Shown here piece after piece: positions 10,383 to 21,291 of a stretch of DNA of 64,000 nucleotides. The notes under the pieces were generated by a model that was not told where the DNA came from, did not search any database, and saw only the letters and a list, made by a program, of their open reading frames with translations. The position numbers were made by a program, and so were the translations under genes. Each line of letters begins with the position of its first letter. The stretch's first letter is position 1. Origin of the DNA: Stictocephala bisonia (taxonomy: Eukaryota; Arthropoda; Insecta; Hemiptera; Membracidae). Location: assembly GCA_035578905.1 (NCBI GenBank), contig JAQJVL010000178.1:186001-250000 (forward strand). Reading direction: 5' to 3'.

Positions 10383-12008
10383 ATGTCAGAGGATTTTAAG
10401 AGACAAATACAACATGAATGCCCTGATTTACCAATTGAACCACTAAACAACATTCTTTACAATAAATGCCTACAGTCATTAGAAAACTTAGTGCGTTCGA
10501 TGTCCCACCAATCAATTCAACAGCTCGGTCTTCCTTCTCCAAATCCAGGACCAAACAGTACTGCAGTCAATCACGAGTACTTAAAAGAACTCTCTTACAA
10601 CGCGGTTCATTTATCTCAGTTGGTTTTAGAAAACTTGCCAAAACTTAACGACGAGCAGAAAGATGTATACAATGAAGTAATGGCTAGCGATGAGTCAGAA
10701 GCTGGAAGACTGTTTTTCCTTGACGCACCAGGTAGTAGTACAGGGAAGACATTTTTAATTAATTCAATTTTAGCCTCATTAAGAAAAGACAGGAACATCG
10801 TAATTGCAGTGGCTTCTTTAGGTATAGCAGCAACATTATTGGATGGAGGGAGGACGGCTCACTCTGCGTTTAAACTGCCTTTAAACTTACGCCACTCTGA
10901 GACTCCAATGTGTAACATCTCAAAACAAAGCGATATGGCGGAGGTTCTCAAATATTGCAAGTTAATAATTTGGGACGAATGCACAATGGCCAACAAGACA
11001 GGAATTGAAGCTTTAGATAGATCTCTTCAAGACATTAGAAATAACAGAAACCTTATGGGTGGAGTAACGCTCTTATTGGCTGGAGACTTCAGACAAACTT
11101 TGCCTGTTGTACCTAAAGGAACACGAGCTGATGAAGTCAAAGCCTGCCTTAAGATATCTATTCTTTGGCCTAAAGTCCAAGTTCTTGCCTTGAAAACAAA
11201 TATGCGGGTTCATCTTAAAGGCAGTTTAAATGCTGGAGAATTCTCAAATTTACTTTTAAAGATCGGCAATGGAAATCTACCTGAGAAAAACGGCAAAGTT
11301 AGTATTACAGCAGACTTATGTAAAGTTGTATGTGACTTGCAAGCGTTGGCTGAAAACATTTACCCAGATTTAAAAAATGTTTATTTAAAAGATTTGTCTT
11401 GGTTTCGAGAAAGAGCTATCCTTACGCCAAAGAATGACACTGCTACAAGTATCAATAATATATTATTGGAAAAACTGCCAACTGAGACTGTATATTACCA
11501 ATCGGTGGATTCTGTGGTGGAAGTAGAAGATACGGTTCACTACCCGGTAGAGTTTTTACACACGCTTAATCCTCCAGGCATTCCACCACACAATCTTTAC
11601 CTTAAGGTTGGAGCTCCAATAATGTTGCTAAGAAACCTGGTACCACCTAAGCTTTGCAACGGCACTAGGCTACAAGTAAAAGCGTTGCACAAAAACGTCA
11701 TAGAAGCAACAATATTTACTGGATGTGGCCAGGATGAAGTAGTCTTCATTCCACGTGTTCCCCTAATACCATCGGATTACCATTTTCAGTTTAAAAGACT
11801 GCAGTTTCCTGTGAAGCCCTGCTTTGCTATGACAATAAATAAATCACAAGGGCAGTCTCTGAAAATGGCCGGCGTTGATCTGAGGGATGACTGCTTCTCT
11901 CATGGCCAATTATATGTTGCTTGCTCAAGGGTTAGCTCTTCGGAAAGTTTAACGATCCTTCAACCACAGGGTCAAACAAAGAACTTTGTCTACAAAGAAA
12001 TTTTATAA
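10383..12008 (+). pseudogene. Helitron PIF1-type DNA helicase domain
   Basis: An unbroken 541-codon frame encodes the superfamily 1B PIF1-like helicase of a Helitron. A Walker A region is at residues about 115-123, a Walker B-like motif LIIWDEC near residue 195, a GDFRQTLPVVP motif near 235-245, and the C-terminal helicase motif with KSQGQSLKMAGVDL and GQLYVACSRV near 495-525. The phosphate-binding loop reads APGSSTGKT rather than the expected APGGTGKT, an extra residue that breaks the A/G-x4-GK-T spacing. Despite the long open frame the enzyme is therefore probably inactive. The preceding segment is in another frame. The ATG at 10383 is within the conserved region and is not a natural start. 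Confidence 0.9.
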
Positions 12009-12090
12009 TTTACATTTGTGTTCCATCACACGATTTTATAATTTTTGTAGTGATTATCAATTAACTTACCGCTAAGTAATTCAGTAAATA

Positions 12091-12119
12091 ACCGTAGCAA
12101 AGCACGGGTACTCGGCTAG
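12091..12119 (+). other. Helitron 3' terminal hairpin and CTAG end
   Basis: ACCGTAGC and GCACGGGT pair around an AAA loop with small bulges, followed by CTAG. This is the standard Helitron termination signal for rolling-circle transposition. Confidence 0.8.
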
Positions 12120-12983
12120 TATCTATACAAATCTATGTTAATATTTACTTCATTTATCATTGAAATGATAAAAAATATACATTACCGATAGCTAACTAAA
12201 TAAATTTACCAAAGAATAATTACCAACCTAAATATTGTCAATAGCATCAATAAAAAAAATTTTAAATAACTGAAATAAGATAACGTTAAAAAGTTGTTCA
12301 AGAATAACTCATGTTCAAGATTACGAAAGTAAAGTAGTTTCAAGGAGGTACACATCATGTTTACAATGTACATAGAAGACAAGTTTACTCGTGCCTGTCA
12401 AGTTACGGACATTGTGTTAAAAGCCCAAGACGAACATGTACTTTAGCCTAAAAATACAAACTGTACGGTACGTCGATTATGTTTAATATGGACTTCCAGC
12501 CTGTGTGTAATGACAAAGGTTCGAATCCAAAATATAATATCATAGCGATAAGTGGACTTAAATGTTTACATAATGGTTGTATCTAGGTCGTTACGAGACT
12601 GTGGAAAATACCGAAACTCTTCCGTTCCCGTATTATAAAGATATTGTCTATAACTATTCCACCTTTTCCGCTATGTTCAGCATCGTTCACTTGCAGTTTG
12701 GTGTGCATGAAAGTTGTTACTGTATCGGTGCTGTCATTTTCTACCCATAGATAGACATGACTGTCGATTTTCCTGATCCTTTTAAAAATATTTGACAAAA
12801 AGACTAATTGTTCTGATTATTCAACAATTAAAATTAGGTATTGTTAGTGATGTTTTTATAATAGCATCAAATTACCTTGTCACTACAAGTTGTTAAATTT
12901 GGTCTAAACCCTATGCAACGTTGAATACACCCTTGGGTTAGTTTGATCCCAAATGTGTGGGAGTAGTATTTTACATAGTTATT
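12120..12983. other. Intergenic, no gene seen
   Basis: AT-rich single-copy-looking sequence between the Helitron and the mariner-type element. No supported feature. Confidence 0.4.
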
Positions 12984-13135
12984 TAGGGTGATTATACATT
13001 ATTGGATTGAATAAATAAATAACCACGCAACTTAGAAACATGGAAATTGTTATATTAAATAACAAATAAAAAGGTTTGTTCATAACAGCTGACAAAAACA
13101 TTACTCTAACTTATTCTTTTCATAAGTAAAATAAA

Positions 13136-15300
13136 CTACTTCCATGTGCTCTCCATGGTTTGTACGCAAAGTTTGTAGTTGAGTTCCACCTCAAGCCATG
13201 TTTTTCTAAGCATTACTGGAGTTATGCTTCCAATAACTTCTTTAAACAATTCCTCAATGTCTTGAACCTACTTTGCGTACACTCTATCCTTGACATAACC
13301 CAAAAAAGGAAGCCTAGGGTGTGATATCTGGAGAACGTGGAAGCCAAGGAATTGGACCATCTCATCCAATCCAACGACCAGGAAACATATCATTTAGGTG
13401 GTCTCGTGCTATCTTACCCCAGTGTGGAGGGGCACCATCTTGTTGCCAGTAAACATTTGGTTGTCTATGCTCAATTTCTGGTATTGAAAAAGTTGGACCA
13501 TGTCGAGGTATACCTCCTTAGTGACTGCTGATTCTGTGAATAAAAGGTCATATCACTTCATCTATAGCCAATGCACACCAAACGTTTATTTTAGGACTGT
13601 CTCTTTCTTGTTCTCAAACATAATGAGGATTTTCAGTGCCCCAAATCCCACAATTATGTCTATTTACCTTACCAGGAACATGGAAGGTTGCTTCCATCAG
13701 AAAAAATAACTTTTTTCAAAAAATTGCCTTATTCATTGTTTACTGTCTGTTCTACCACTTCAAGTATGCCGATGGCAAATTTGTAGCGCGATGTTTATCA
13801 TTATGTTTAATTTCATGTAGCAATTTAATTTTGTACGCATGAAGCTTAAGGTGTTTATGCAAAATGTTCAAGACAGTTGATTGTGGTAATCCTAATTCCA
13901 AACTTGCACCCCGAGTAGACTTACCAGTTCTCTTACTTATTCACCAACACCTCCTGTATGTTCAAGACAGTTGATTGTGGTAATCCTAATTCCAAACTTG
14001 CACCCCGAGTAGACTTACCAGTTCTCTTACTTGTTCACCAACACCTCCTGTATGTTCAAGACAGTCGATTGTGGTAATCTTACCAGTTCTCTTACTTGTT
14101 CACCAACACCTCCTGTATGTTCAAGACAGTTGATTGTGGTAATCCTAATTCCAAACTTGTACCCCGAGTAGACTTACCAGTTCTCTTACTTGTTCACCAA
14201 CACCTCCTGTATGTTCAAGACAGTTTATTGTGGTAATCCTAATTCCAAACTTGCACCCCGAGTAGACTTACCAGTTCTCTTACTTGTTCAAGAACACCTC
14301 CTGTATGTTCAAGACAGTTGATTGTGGTAATCCTAATTCCAAACTTGTACCCCGAGTAGACTTACCAGTTCTCTTACTTGTTCAAGAACACCTCCTGTAT
14401 GTTCAAGACAGTTGATTGTGGTAATCCTAATTCCAAACTTGTACCCCGAGTAGACTTACCAGTTCTCTTACTTGTTCAAGAACACCTCCTGTATGTTCAA
14501 GACAGTTGATTGTGGTAATCCTAATTCCAAACTTGCACCCCGAGTAGACTTACCAGTTCTCTTACTTGTTCACCAACACCTCCTGTATGTTCAAGACAGT
14601 TGATTGTGGTAATCCTAATTCCAAACTTGTACCCCGAGTAGACTTACCAGTTCTCTTACTTGTTCAAGAACACCTCCTGTATGTTCAAGACAGTTGATTG
14701 TAGTAATCCTAATTCCAAACTTGTACCCCGAGTAGACTTACCAGTTCTCTTACTTGTTCAAGAACACCTCCTGTATGTTCAAGACAGTTGATTGTGGTAA
14801 TCCTAATTCCAAACTTGCACCCCGAGTAGACTTACCAGTTCTCTTACTTGTTCACCAACACCTCCTGTATGTTCAAGACAGATGATTGTGGTAATCCTAA
14901 TTCCAAACTTGTACCCCGAGTAGACTTACCAGTTCTCTTACTTGTTCAAGAACACCTCCTGTATGTTCAAGACAGTTGATTGTGGTAATCCTAATTCCAA
15001 ACTTGTACCCCGAGTAGACTTACCAGTTCTCTTACTTGTTCACCAACACCTCCTGTATGTTCAAGACAGTTGATTGTGGTAATCCTAATTCCAAACTTGT
15101 ACCCCGAGTAGACTTACCAGTTCTCTTACTTGTTCAAGAACACCTCCTGTATGTTCAAACTGCCTATACCAACGTTTTGTACAAGTTTTACTTGGAGGGT
15201 TGCGGCCTTACTATAAAGGAAACCTTCTTTACACAGTTATTAAAGATTTGCTTTCGTGAAATCGAAGAACATACTTTGCTTATTCTTGCACACTAGCCAT
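13136..15300 (-). pseudogene. DDE transposase relic (DUF4817-type HTH + DDE_3)
   Basis: The reading runs from an ATG at 15300 to a natural TAG at 13138-13136. The N-terminal helix-turn-helix is seen at about 15150-15300 (with RWYRQFEHTGG). The second HTH segment RGASLELGLPQSTVLNILHK is encoded at about 13850-13910. The catalytic part is at 13700-13136, with IIFSD-like, QQDGAPPH-like and LGFLFWVMS (equivalent to LDFFLWGYV) remnants in shifting frames. Many stops and frameshifts are present. The 94-bp array at 13867-15160 splits the HTH region. This family of insect transposases cuts at TA and moves by cut-and-paste; this copy is dead. Confidence 0.8.
13867..15160 (+). repeat. 94-bp minisatellite derived from transposase coding sequence
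   Basis: Units start TTCAAGACAGTTGATTGTGG at 13867, 13961, 14055, then 14120 (a 65-bp unit with 29 bp deleted), then every 94 bp to 15060. That gives 14 units plus a partial one at 15154. The reverse complement of each unit encodes the transposase HTH stretch with GKSTRGASLELGLPQSTVL. Because 94 is not a multiple of three, the frame changes from unit to unit. Variants TTCACCAACAC and TTCAAGAACAC alternate irregularly. Confidence 0.95.
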
Positions 15301-15612
15301 TTTGATTTTGAGGTTAGATTAGTTTGTTTAGTGAACTGTAATTAACAGCTGGTGTAAAAAGGTTCCTTAATAACCAGCTGAGTATGACACATCATGAGTC
15401 ATTAAGTAGAAAACATACCTTACACTCACAGTTCAGGTGACATTTTACTGACTTTTTATAATATTTTTTTATATAATTATTATTTTTCAGTTAGTATATA
15501 AAACTGTTTTAAATATGCTACAGTATTTAATAAAACAATTCTCATGTTTTTTAAGTTGATTGGTTATTTATTTAATATTAAAATGTGTCCAATAATTTAT
15601 AATCACCCTGTA

Positions 15613-17402
15613 CAATTATTTTACGTTACTGCTAACAAATGTTTAATGCAATTACACAGTATTTTAATATTTGCAAACTGTGTGTGTTTTATTTGTTTTT
15701 TAATTTTTTTGTTAACTTTTATTTTGGCAATTGCTTTTTAAAATATTTAATATTTTTTTAGGAGTAAATTTTGAGTCGTTCGCTCGTCCAGTAACAAGAG
15801 AGGCCAAATAGAAACACAAACTCTCTCTTCTCCCTTCCCTCCTCGAGTTCACAGATGGTCAATATCACGTCATTATGGTGATATTCTCTATAAATGATAA
15901 CCAGATTACGTAATTAAGAGAACCACTGATGATCCAATACAACAGCGGCGACAGGGAAACAGTTCAGCTTACTAAAACTCATATTTTTAAGTTATTAAGA
16001 ATTGCACTCTTGATATGTTATTTAACTAGATCGGCGACAATGTTAAACTCCCATAATACCAGTGCCATTTCTGACGCTTAGCAAGCCTTTTTTGTAGAAA
16101 TCATAAAAATACTAAATATGCTTCAAATGTACATTTTAGAATTTTTTCCTTCTCAATAACTGTACAATCACATAATACTATCTAACCTCACATACCATTT
16201 TAGTAAATAATTATTATCACGAAAAAAATGGAAAACAAATGAAAATATTGTTCGGAAATTATAACTTTGAATCCTAATTAGGGGTACTGAAAATGTTTTG
16301 TAAATAATTCCAAGACAGTCAAATTGTTTCGACTTTAGTGGACTATAATAATATGTTGTTATATTTTAGATAAACTACAAGGCATTTTTTGAATTTTTTC
16401 ATACAACGCAAAAATATGCAAAGTTACAGTATGATCATTATAGGTAATCAAATAGTACATGAAACAATTGGCAAAATCAGCATTGAATTGAGAATAAAAA
16501 GTTGTTCAGGAAAAATATTTATACTGTACCCTAAAACATATGTTCATATTTTTTTTGTTTATGGAGAAAGTCTGCTTTACGTAGAATTTGAAACACGCAA
16601 AAAAAGGAATAAACATTTTTTGTAAAACACCTAAATCACCTACAACTTTGAAATTTGTTTTTGATGGATAGAGTATTTAATTTTCTGCAGACTGACATTT
16701 GGTACGTTTATTCCGTCTTCTGGTTATTCTTCAGTCATGCGACAAACATCGTCCATTTTACTGCCTCCAGACCTCGAGGTGGGAATTGAGCGAGAGTTGT
16801 TGCACATTTTCCTACGTTCATAAAATTGCATAAAAAGTTATGAAAAATCTGAAATGTAAAGAACAGAAGATTCTGCGTCAATTGGTACCAAATCTGTTGG
16901 CCTTGCTTGATGATAAACATATGTTTTATTGAGTTTAACATAAAAGCATAAAATATGCTCTACCCCCCCCCCCCCCCCCCGATGACGAAGGCGTTTGTAG
17001 CAGCATAAAATATGCTTTACCCTCCGATCCAGGGTTAAAATACGCTCTTCTCAAATGACAATGAATGACAATAGCACTTGTTCTTCTAATTGCAGATTTA
17101 ATGTCTCGTAAATATATTTTGGCATACGGAACCACTTGCTGTGTAAAAACAATTCAACTTAAAACGATGAAATCAAGAAATTGAACATATAATATAAAGA
17201 TGCTCCAATAAAACATACATTCGGTATAAAGAGGCTGTTTGCAGAATGACAGAAGTCAAATTATGTCACCGAATGAACAAATCGACTCTTCTGTGGTTAG
17301 GAGACAAAACATAAGAGTGGAGCCAAATTCTTGTGTGGCCTGAACAAATATTTTGTATCTTTCCTTATGTTGTAATTCTTGATTGTTTTGTATGAGGCTA
17401 GA
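15613..17402. other. Intergenic, no gene seen; C18 tract
   Basis: AT-rich sequence. An 18-base C-tract sits at 16963-16980, with a short imperfect duplication (GCATAAAATATGCT) on both sides of it. A 78-codon frame near 16,400 is low-complexity and unconvincing. Confidence 0.4.
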
Positions 17403-17405
17403 TAA

Positions 17406-17804
17406 GGAGCCGTCCCTAAACTGCGGAACGCTAAAATCGGGCTTTTCAGACCCCCCCTGTAACAGAATGTAACGGTAATATCTAACCCCCTCAAAAATTA
17501 CGTAACGCTGTCAACAATCCCCTCCATTGTTTTTCATCCACTTTAATACATATTTAAATGTATGATATTCATTGTTTTGATTTTGTTAAGCTTGTTTTCT
17601 AATGGCGGGGGGATATATTACAAACTTTAAAATCTTGTAGTTTTGGGAAAAACCATCAAATTTTGTGAATGAATTCAAACAAATTGTTGATGTTTATTAG
17701 TTACGTAACGCTGCGTAGAAACCCCCCCCTCCCCCGTAACGGTATATTACGCTGCCGACTACCCCCTTCCCCCTTAAGGCGTTACGTAATTTAGGGACGG
17801 CTCC
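17406..17804. mobile_element. Harbinger-like MITE with TAA target duplication
   Basis: Terminal inverted repeats begin GGAGCCGTCCCTAAA on the left, and the right end is GGGACGGCTCC. TAA sits outside each end (17403-17405 and 17805-17807). A 3-bp TAA/TTA duplication is characteristic of PIF/Harbinger elements. Sub-terminal sequence on both sides contains ACGTAACGCTG-type segments and C-runs. The roughly 400-bp body has no transposase. Confidence 0.75.
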
Positions 17805-17807
17805 TAA

Positions 17808-18194
17808 GGGGATTCAAATTTTATTTCTAATGATAACTCCGAATACTTTAATTTGGAAATATCTAAAGAAATGATGATCAGTTTGAAATAAAATTTATTA
17901 CGAGAAAAGGATAGATATTTCACTTCAATAGACCTTGATGAACACGTCAAGTGGTGGGAGATGTTTGATATGGGTATTAGTATATTCAAGTGGTTTTATA
18001 CTGAACTAATAGCCTCATATATGAAGTAACCAGCACTAAGATATACAATAGACTACCTGAAATCTTTTGTTATCAGCCGATGTTGAGGCCTTGATTCAAA
18101 TCTTTTTAATAAACACAGACATGCAAATTTGGAAAAAAATCTTAATTTCGACTTTTAAGGGAACTTATCTACAGTAGGTTTACATTCTTGAGCA
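17808..18194. other. Intergenic, no gene seen
   Basis: AT-rich; nothing recognisable. Confidence 0.35.
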
Positions 18195-18675
18195 GGTTAC
18201 TTCCAGAGATAAGACGTCAGGAGACACTACGTAAAGAATTCAATAAGATCTTGAATGCCTCGTACCTGCCCATTACACAGGATCTCCCTCGTCAGAAAGG
18301 TCGCTAAAACTCTCGAAACCCACCTCAACGTACTGATTCCCTCTTGAGCAGTTCAATCTGGGCGTGGAACAGTTTTGATTGACAAAATATGTTCCTTATT
18401 AACGCTCCATCAATACCTGTAGGTGGAATGAGCCTCCCTCGTAGGGAATGGACACTTTTGAATCGATTCCGAACTGGCGTGGAACCGAGTAGATGTAACT
18501 ACTCGAAGTATAAATGGGGATTGACACTAGATCAGTGATGTGATTGCGGGATAGACACTAGATCAGTCTATCCAAACAACGGATCGCATTATTACTGAGT
18601 GTCCCCTGCGTTATTTTCCGGTGGGATTGGCTAGTATAAACAGAATAAGTGAGGCAGGTCGTAAATGGCTCGATT
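18195..18675 (+). pseudogene. Non-LTR retrotransposon ORF2 C-terminal relic
   Basis: Broken frames match the C-terminal tail of insect LINE polymerases. A basic segment (RRQETLRKEF) comes first, then SLPRREWTLLNRFRTG (the family's LPR-x-x-W-x-x-LNR-x-RT motif), CNYSKYKWG, a D-C-G cysteine motif and an ECPLR block, ending near WL-x-x-F-DLAL. Several frameshifts and stops separate them, and the RT core is not present. The sequence is that of a 5'-truncated and decayed insertion. Confidence 0.7.
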
Positions 18676-20284
18676 GATTCGATTTAGCTTTGTGACAGGA
18701 GATCACTTTTATTTTATATTATATATTGCATGACTTTTTGATTTTAATCCAAATAGCCTATATATCACAGCTTTAAACATACAACAAATACTGACAAAAA
18801 ATGGTAGCTGACAAAAAAACATACGATTTATATATTCTTGAGCATTCACACAAAGTAAAAATAAGTCAGAAAAAACCAACTGTAAATAATTAGTGAAAAC
18901 TAAACAGAATAGTAGTGCCATGGTTCCAGTATCTTCTTTTTATTCACTTCACCCAATTAATGGTCCAAGAATCTCTATTATAGCTTGCGTCCCAGAATTT
19001 TACTTGAATAATACATCCTAGAAATGTTTTAAAACATCAGTTAGCTAAACATACAGTATTAGATGCATTAATGTGAATAAGCCACAAATTACACCCTTTC
19101 GTTTTAACCATCACATAAAAATTTGATGAGGTACTTTAATAGTCATATCAAAATGTCTGTTCAATTATTCTAAGATAATCTTAAAATATAATTTTCCTCC
19201 CCATCTCCCAAACTCCAAAAAATAGCCAAACAAATATTTCAGATTTCAAAGAACGCACTGTACTGTCTTCGACAATCATTTGTAAGACTTGCTACAGTTG
19301 ATATCTGCAGATGCGTCAATATTTGTTTGGGTGGAATGGAGACGACAAACAGCGACAAACAATAATTCCGGAAGTGCCAATCAGAGGAAGTGAGATTCCC
19401 CGACGCTCTTTCTGTTTTCTTTCATTGGTGTATACTACTCTAAAGGCGCTTACAGACTATACAACCATCGAACAGTCCATCGCACAGGTTTAGCAAAATG
19501 CCGAGATCTGTATGACGATCACAAAGTGTGGAGGGAAGTTTAGATCCATTACAGACGTCTGTTCGATGATCGCCCGTCGAATGAACATATCAATATTCTC
19601 ATGCAATGTCTGCACTACAATGAGGTCAGACTTTGAGAGGCTGTTATTTCCAAACGAATGATCCTTTTCAGTCGGGGTTGCGGCAATGTGTTTCTGTAAC
19701 AATGATCTTTAAAATGAGGCATAACTCGAAATATGCTTACATTTAAGATTGTTCAGATTTCCTCCAGAGTACGTCCCCCCCAAAGCGGAAAAGAACAGTT
19801 CAAATGGCCAAAAAGTCAGTAACTACAGATAGGACGTAATCCTAGAGTTTCATTTTACTTTGTTTATTAATATTATATGGTCAATATTAAGGGAGTTCCA
19901 GATTGTTTGAACACCCGCTATAGTTTTTTATTGTAACCATTTTTATATTTCTTTAGTTAAGTAATATATGTCCATGTTTCTGTAAATTAGGCTTTGTTAC
20001 ATTAACTCTCTTCAATTTAAGGGTTAAAAAGTTGTTAGTTTTCAGTTAGCCTTTTGTATACAATCGTTTTGTACAATGAAGCCGCCATTATTATTCTGAG
20101 GCATAACTAATAGTTCTTCCCCTTTTATACTATTTTATACATAATCTCAAGGCCGGTTATAGAAATAATCATAAATTATTCCTTCACATGAGAGCCGTAA
20201 AACAGCTCTGCACTGATTACTTGCCCATGACCCCCATGGAGTCATTCGTTCATGGTGACTCTCGCATGATTACTGTATTATTGT
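18676..20284. other. Intergenic, no gene seen
   Basis: AT-rich flank of the Gypsy insertion. Short open frames at 19,311-19,493 and 19,490-19,702 resemble no family I know. No tandem array or inverted-repeat element was recognised. Confidence 0.4.
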
Positions 20285-20522
20285 ATATTGTGACATTCCG
20301 AGTGGCCTCTATCCTGGGAACCGGTGATGCGGAAGTAATGGATGGGTCGCTGACCACCTGCCCTGCTTGTTTACAACCTTTGGGGCACAATGGCTTACGC
20401 ATGAACGCCCCTTTACCTCTTCACTGGACTTCTAGAATCTTCTGGGTTGACGAGCCAGCTCTGTCATGGAACTTCGGACGCAGGGGAATTCAAGAAGCTT
20501 CTAGATGGAGACCTGCAGGTGA

Positions 20523-20567
20523 TATATACGGCCCGGATACCAGCGCTAGTCAGTCAGTCAGTCAGTG
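20523..20567 (+). promoter_or_regulatory. LTR core promoter: TATA box and repeated TCAGT initiator
   Basis: TATATA lies 27 bp before the first TCAGT. TCAGT is the arthropod initiator consensus, and here it is repeated in tandem as CAGT x4. Transcription would start about 20550-20563. Confidence 0.6.
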
Positions 20568-21058
20568 AGTCTACAGCCTACAGCCCAGGTGTTTGCGGCG
20601 ACAGTGAGACAGTTCTACAGTGCGAGTGAAGTGTCCGTGTATAGAGAAGTGGTCTACGGAGAAGTTACCGGTGAGTGGTTCGTTGTGGGGATCAACGAAG
20701 GAGCATTGCGGTACTTGTGGACGACTTCTGAAGGGACACTGAAGAAACTGTGAGTGAACTGTTAGCATTGGACTGTAGGTAGTAGGGAAGCTAGTAGAGT
20801 CACTTTATAGTTAGTCATTGTAAATATTAGTAGATAATCTAGGAAAGCCACTTTATAGAGCTAGGAATTGTAATTAAAAGAAGGGAATTTAATAAAGTCA
20901 CTTTGCAATTAGTAGTTGTAATTATTGATGCCATCGAAGATTGTAATTATAGATTAGTTTAACTGTAACAGTAGGCCTAATAGTAAATTGTACTTTTCAC
21001 AATAGTTAAAGTTAAGGAATTAATCCATTTAAATATAATAAGTTAATTTTATATATTC

Positions 21059-21064
21059 AATAAA
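21059..21064 (+). terminator. LTR polyadenylation signal AATAAA
   Basis: AATAAA in the R/U5 part of the LTR; the functional copy is the equivalent one in the 3' LTR near 27089-27094. Assignment by position and motif only. Confidence 0.5.
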
Positions 21065-21156
21065 TTTAGTAATTGTTTAGTATATCGTGTTGCTTATTTG
21101 TAAAACCCACATAGTGATTAATTATTCATAAATTAGGACGTGTAAAAACGTCACAC

Positions 21157-21174
21157 TGGTGTCAGAAGTGGGAT
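21157..21174 (+). other. Primer binding site, tRNA-Leu
   Basis: TGGTGTCAGAAGTGGGAT starts one base after the 5' LTR. It is complementary to the CCA-ending 3' tail of a eukaryotic leucine tRNA, as expected for minus-strand priming. Confidence 0.8.
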
Positions 21175-21291
21175 TGATTTGTTAGAGCAACACGTTTAAT
21201 ATTTTTATTTATTGATAGTTATTGTTAAGCTGTTTATTGAATTCATTTACTGTAATTCTATATTGTTCAGACGTAGTTTTGCAAAAGAACG

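Larger units (their letters stand above)
9240..12119 (+). mobile_element. Helitron, 5'/internally deleted
   Basis: This is a rolling-circle transposon remnant. It carries the C-terminal helicase half of the Rep/Helicase protein (about 9710-12008) and a canonical 3' end: a short GC hairpin at 12091-12109, then CTAG at 12116-12119, followed by the host T at 12120. The N-terminal Rep (HUH nuclease) domain is absent, so it cannot be autonomous. The 5' terminus was not resolved; the run of short CTCACT-type repeats near 9240-9265 is a guess. Confidence 0.8.
12984..15610 (-). mobile_element. Tc1/mariner-type DNA transposon with internal minisatellite
   Basis: Inverted ends were identified: GGGTGATTATA with ATTATTGGA at 12986-13006, and the matching CAGGGTGATTATAAATTATT read inwards from 15610. 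A TA lies at the right border and a mutated TA at the left. Between them lies a minus-strand transposase relic in the expected orientation. The element is about 2.6 kb, of which about 1.3 kb is tandem repeat generated inside it, so the original was nearer 1.4 kb. Confidence 0.8.
20289..21155 (+). repeat. Gypsy 5' LTR (867 bp)
   Basis: It begins TGTGACATTCCG and ends CGTCACA (TG...CA). Compared with the 3' LTR it differs at 20424 and 20426. It contains a TATATA motif at 20523-20528, an initiator-rich CAGT run from 20550 and an AATAAA at 21059-21064. These fit a U3-R-U5 layout. Confidence 0.95.

Noticed and set aside
7093..15160. CRISPR-like regular arrays
   Set aside because: Whole units are conserved with no repeat/spacer alternation, units are 55 or 94 bp, and the context is eukaryotic transposons.
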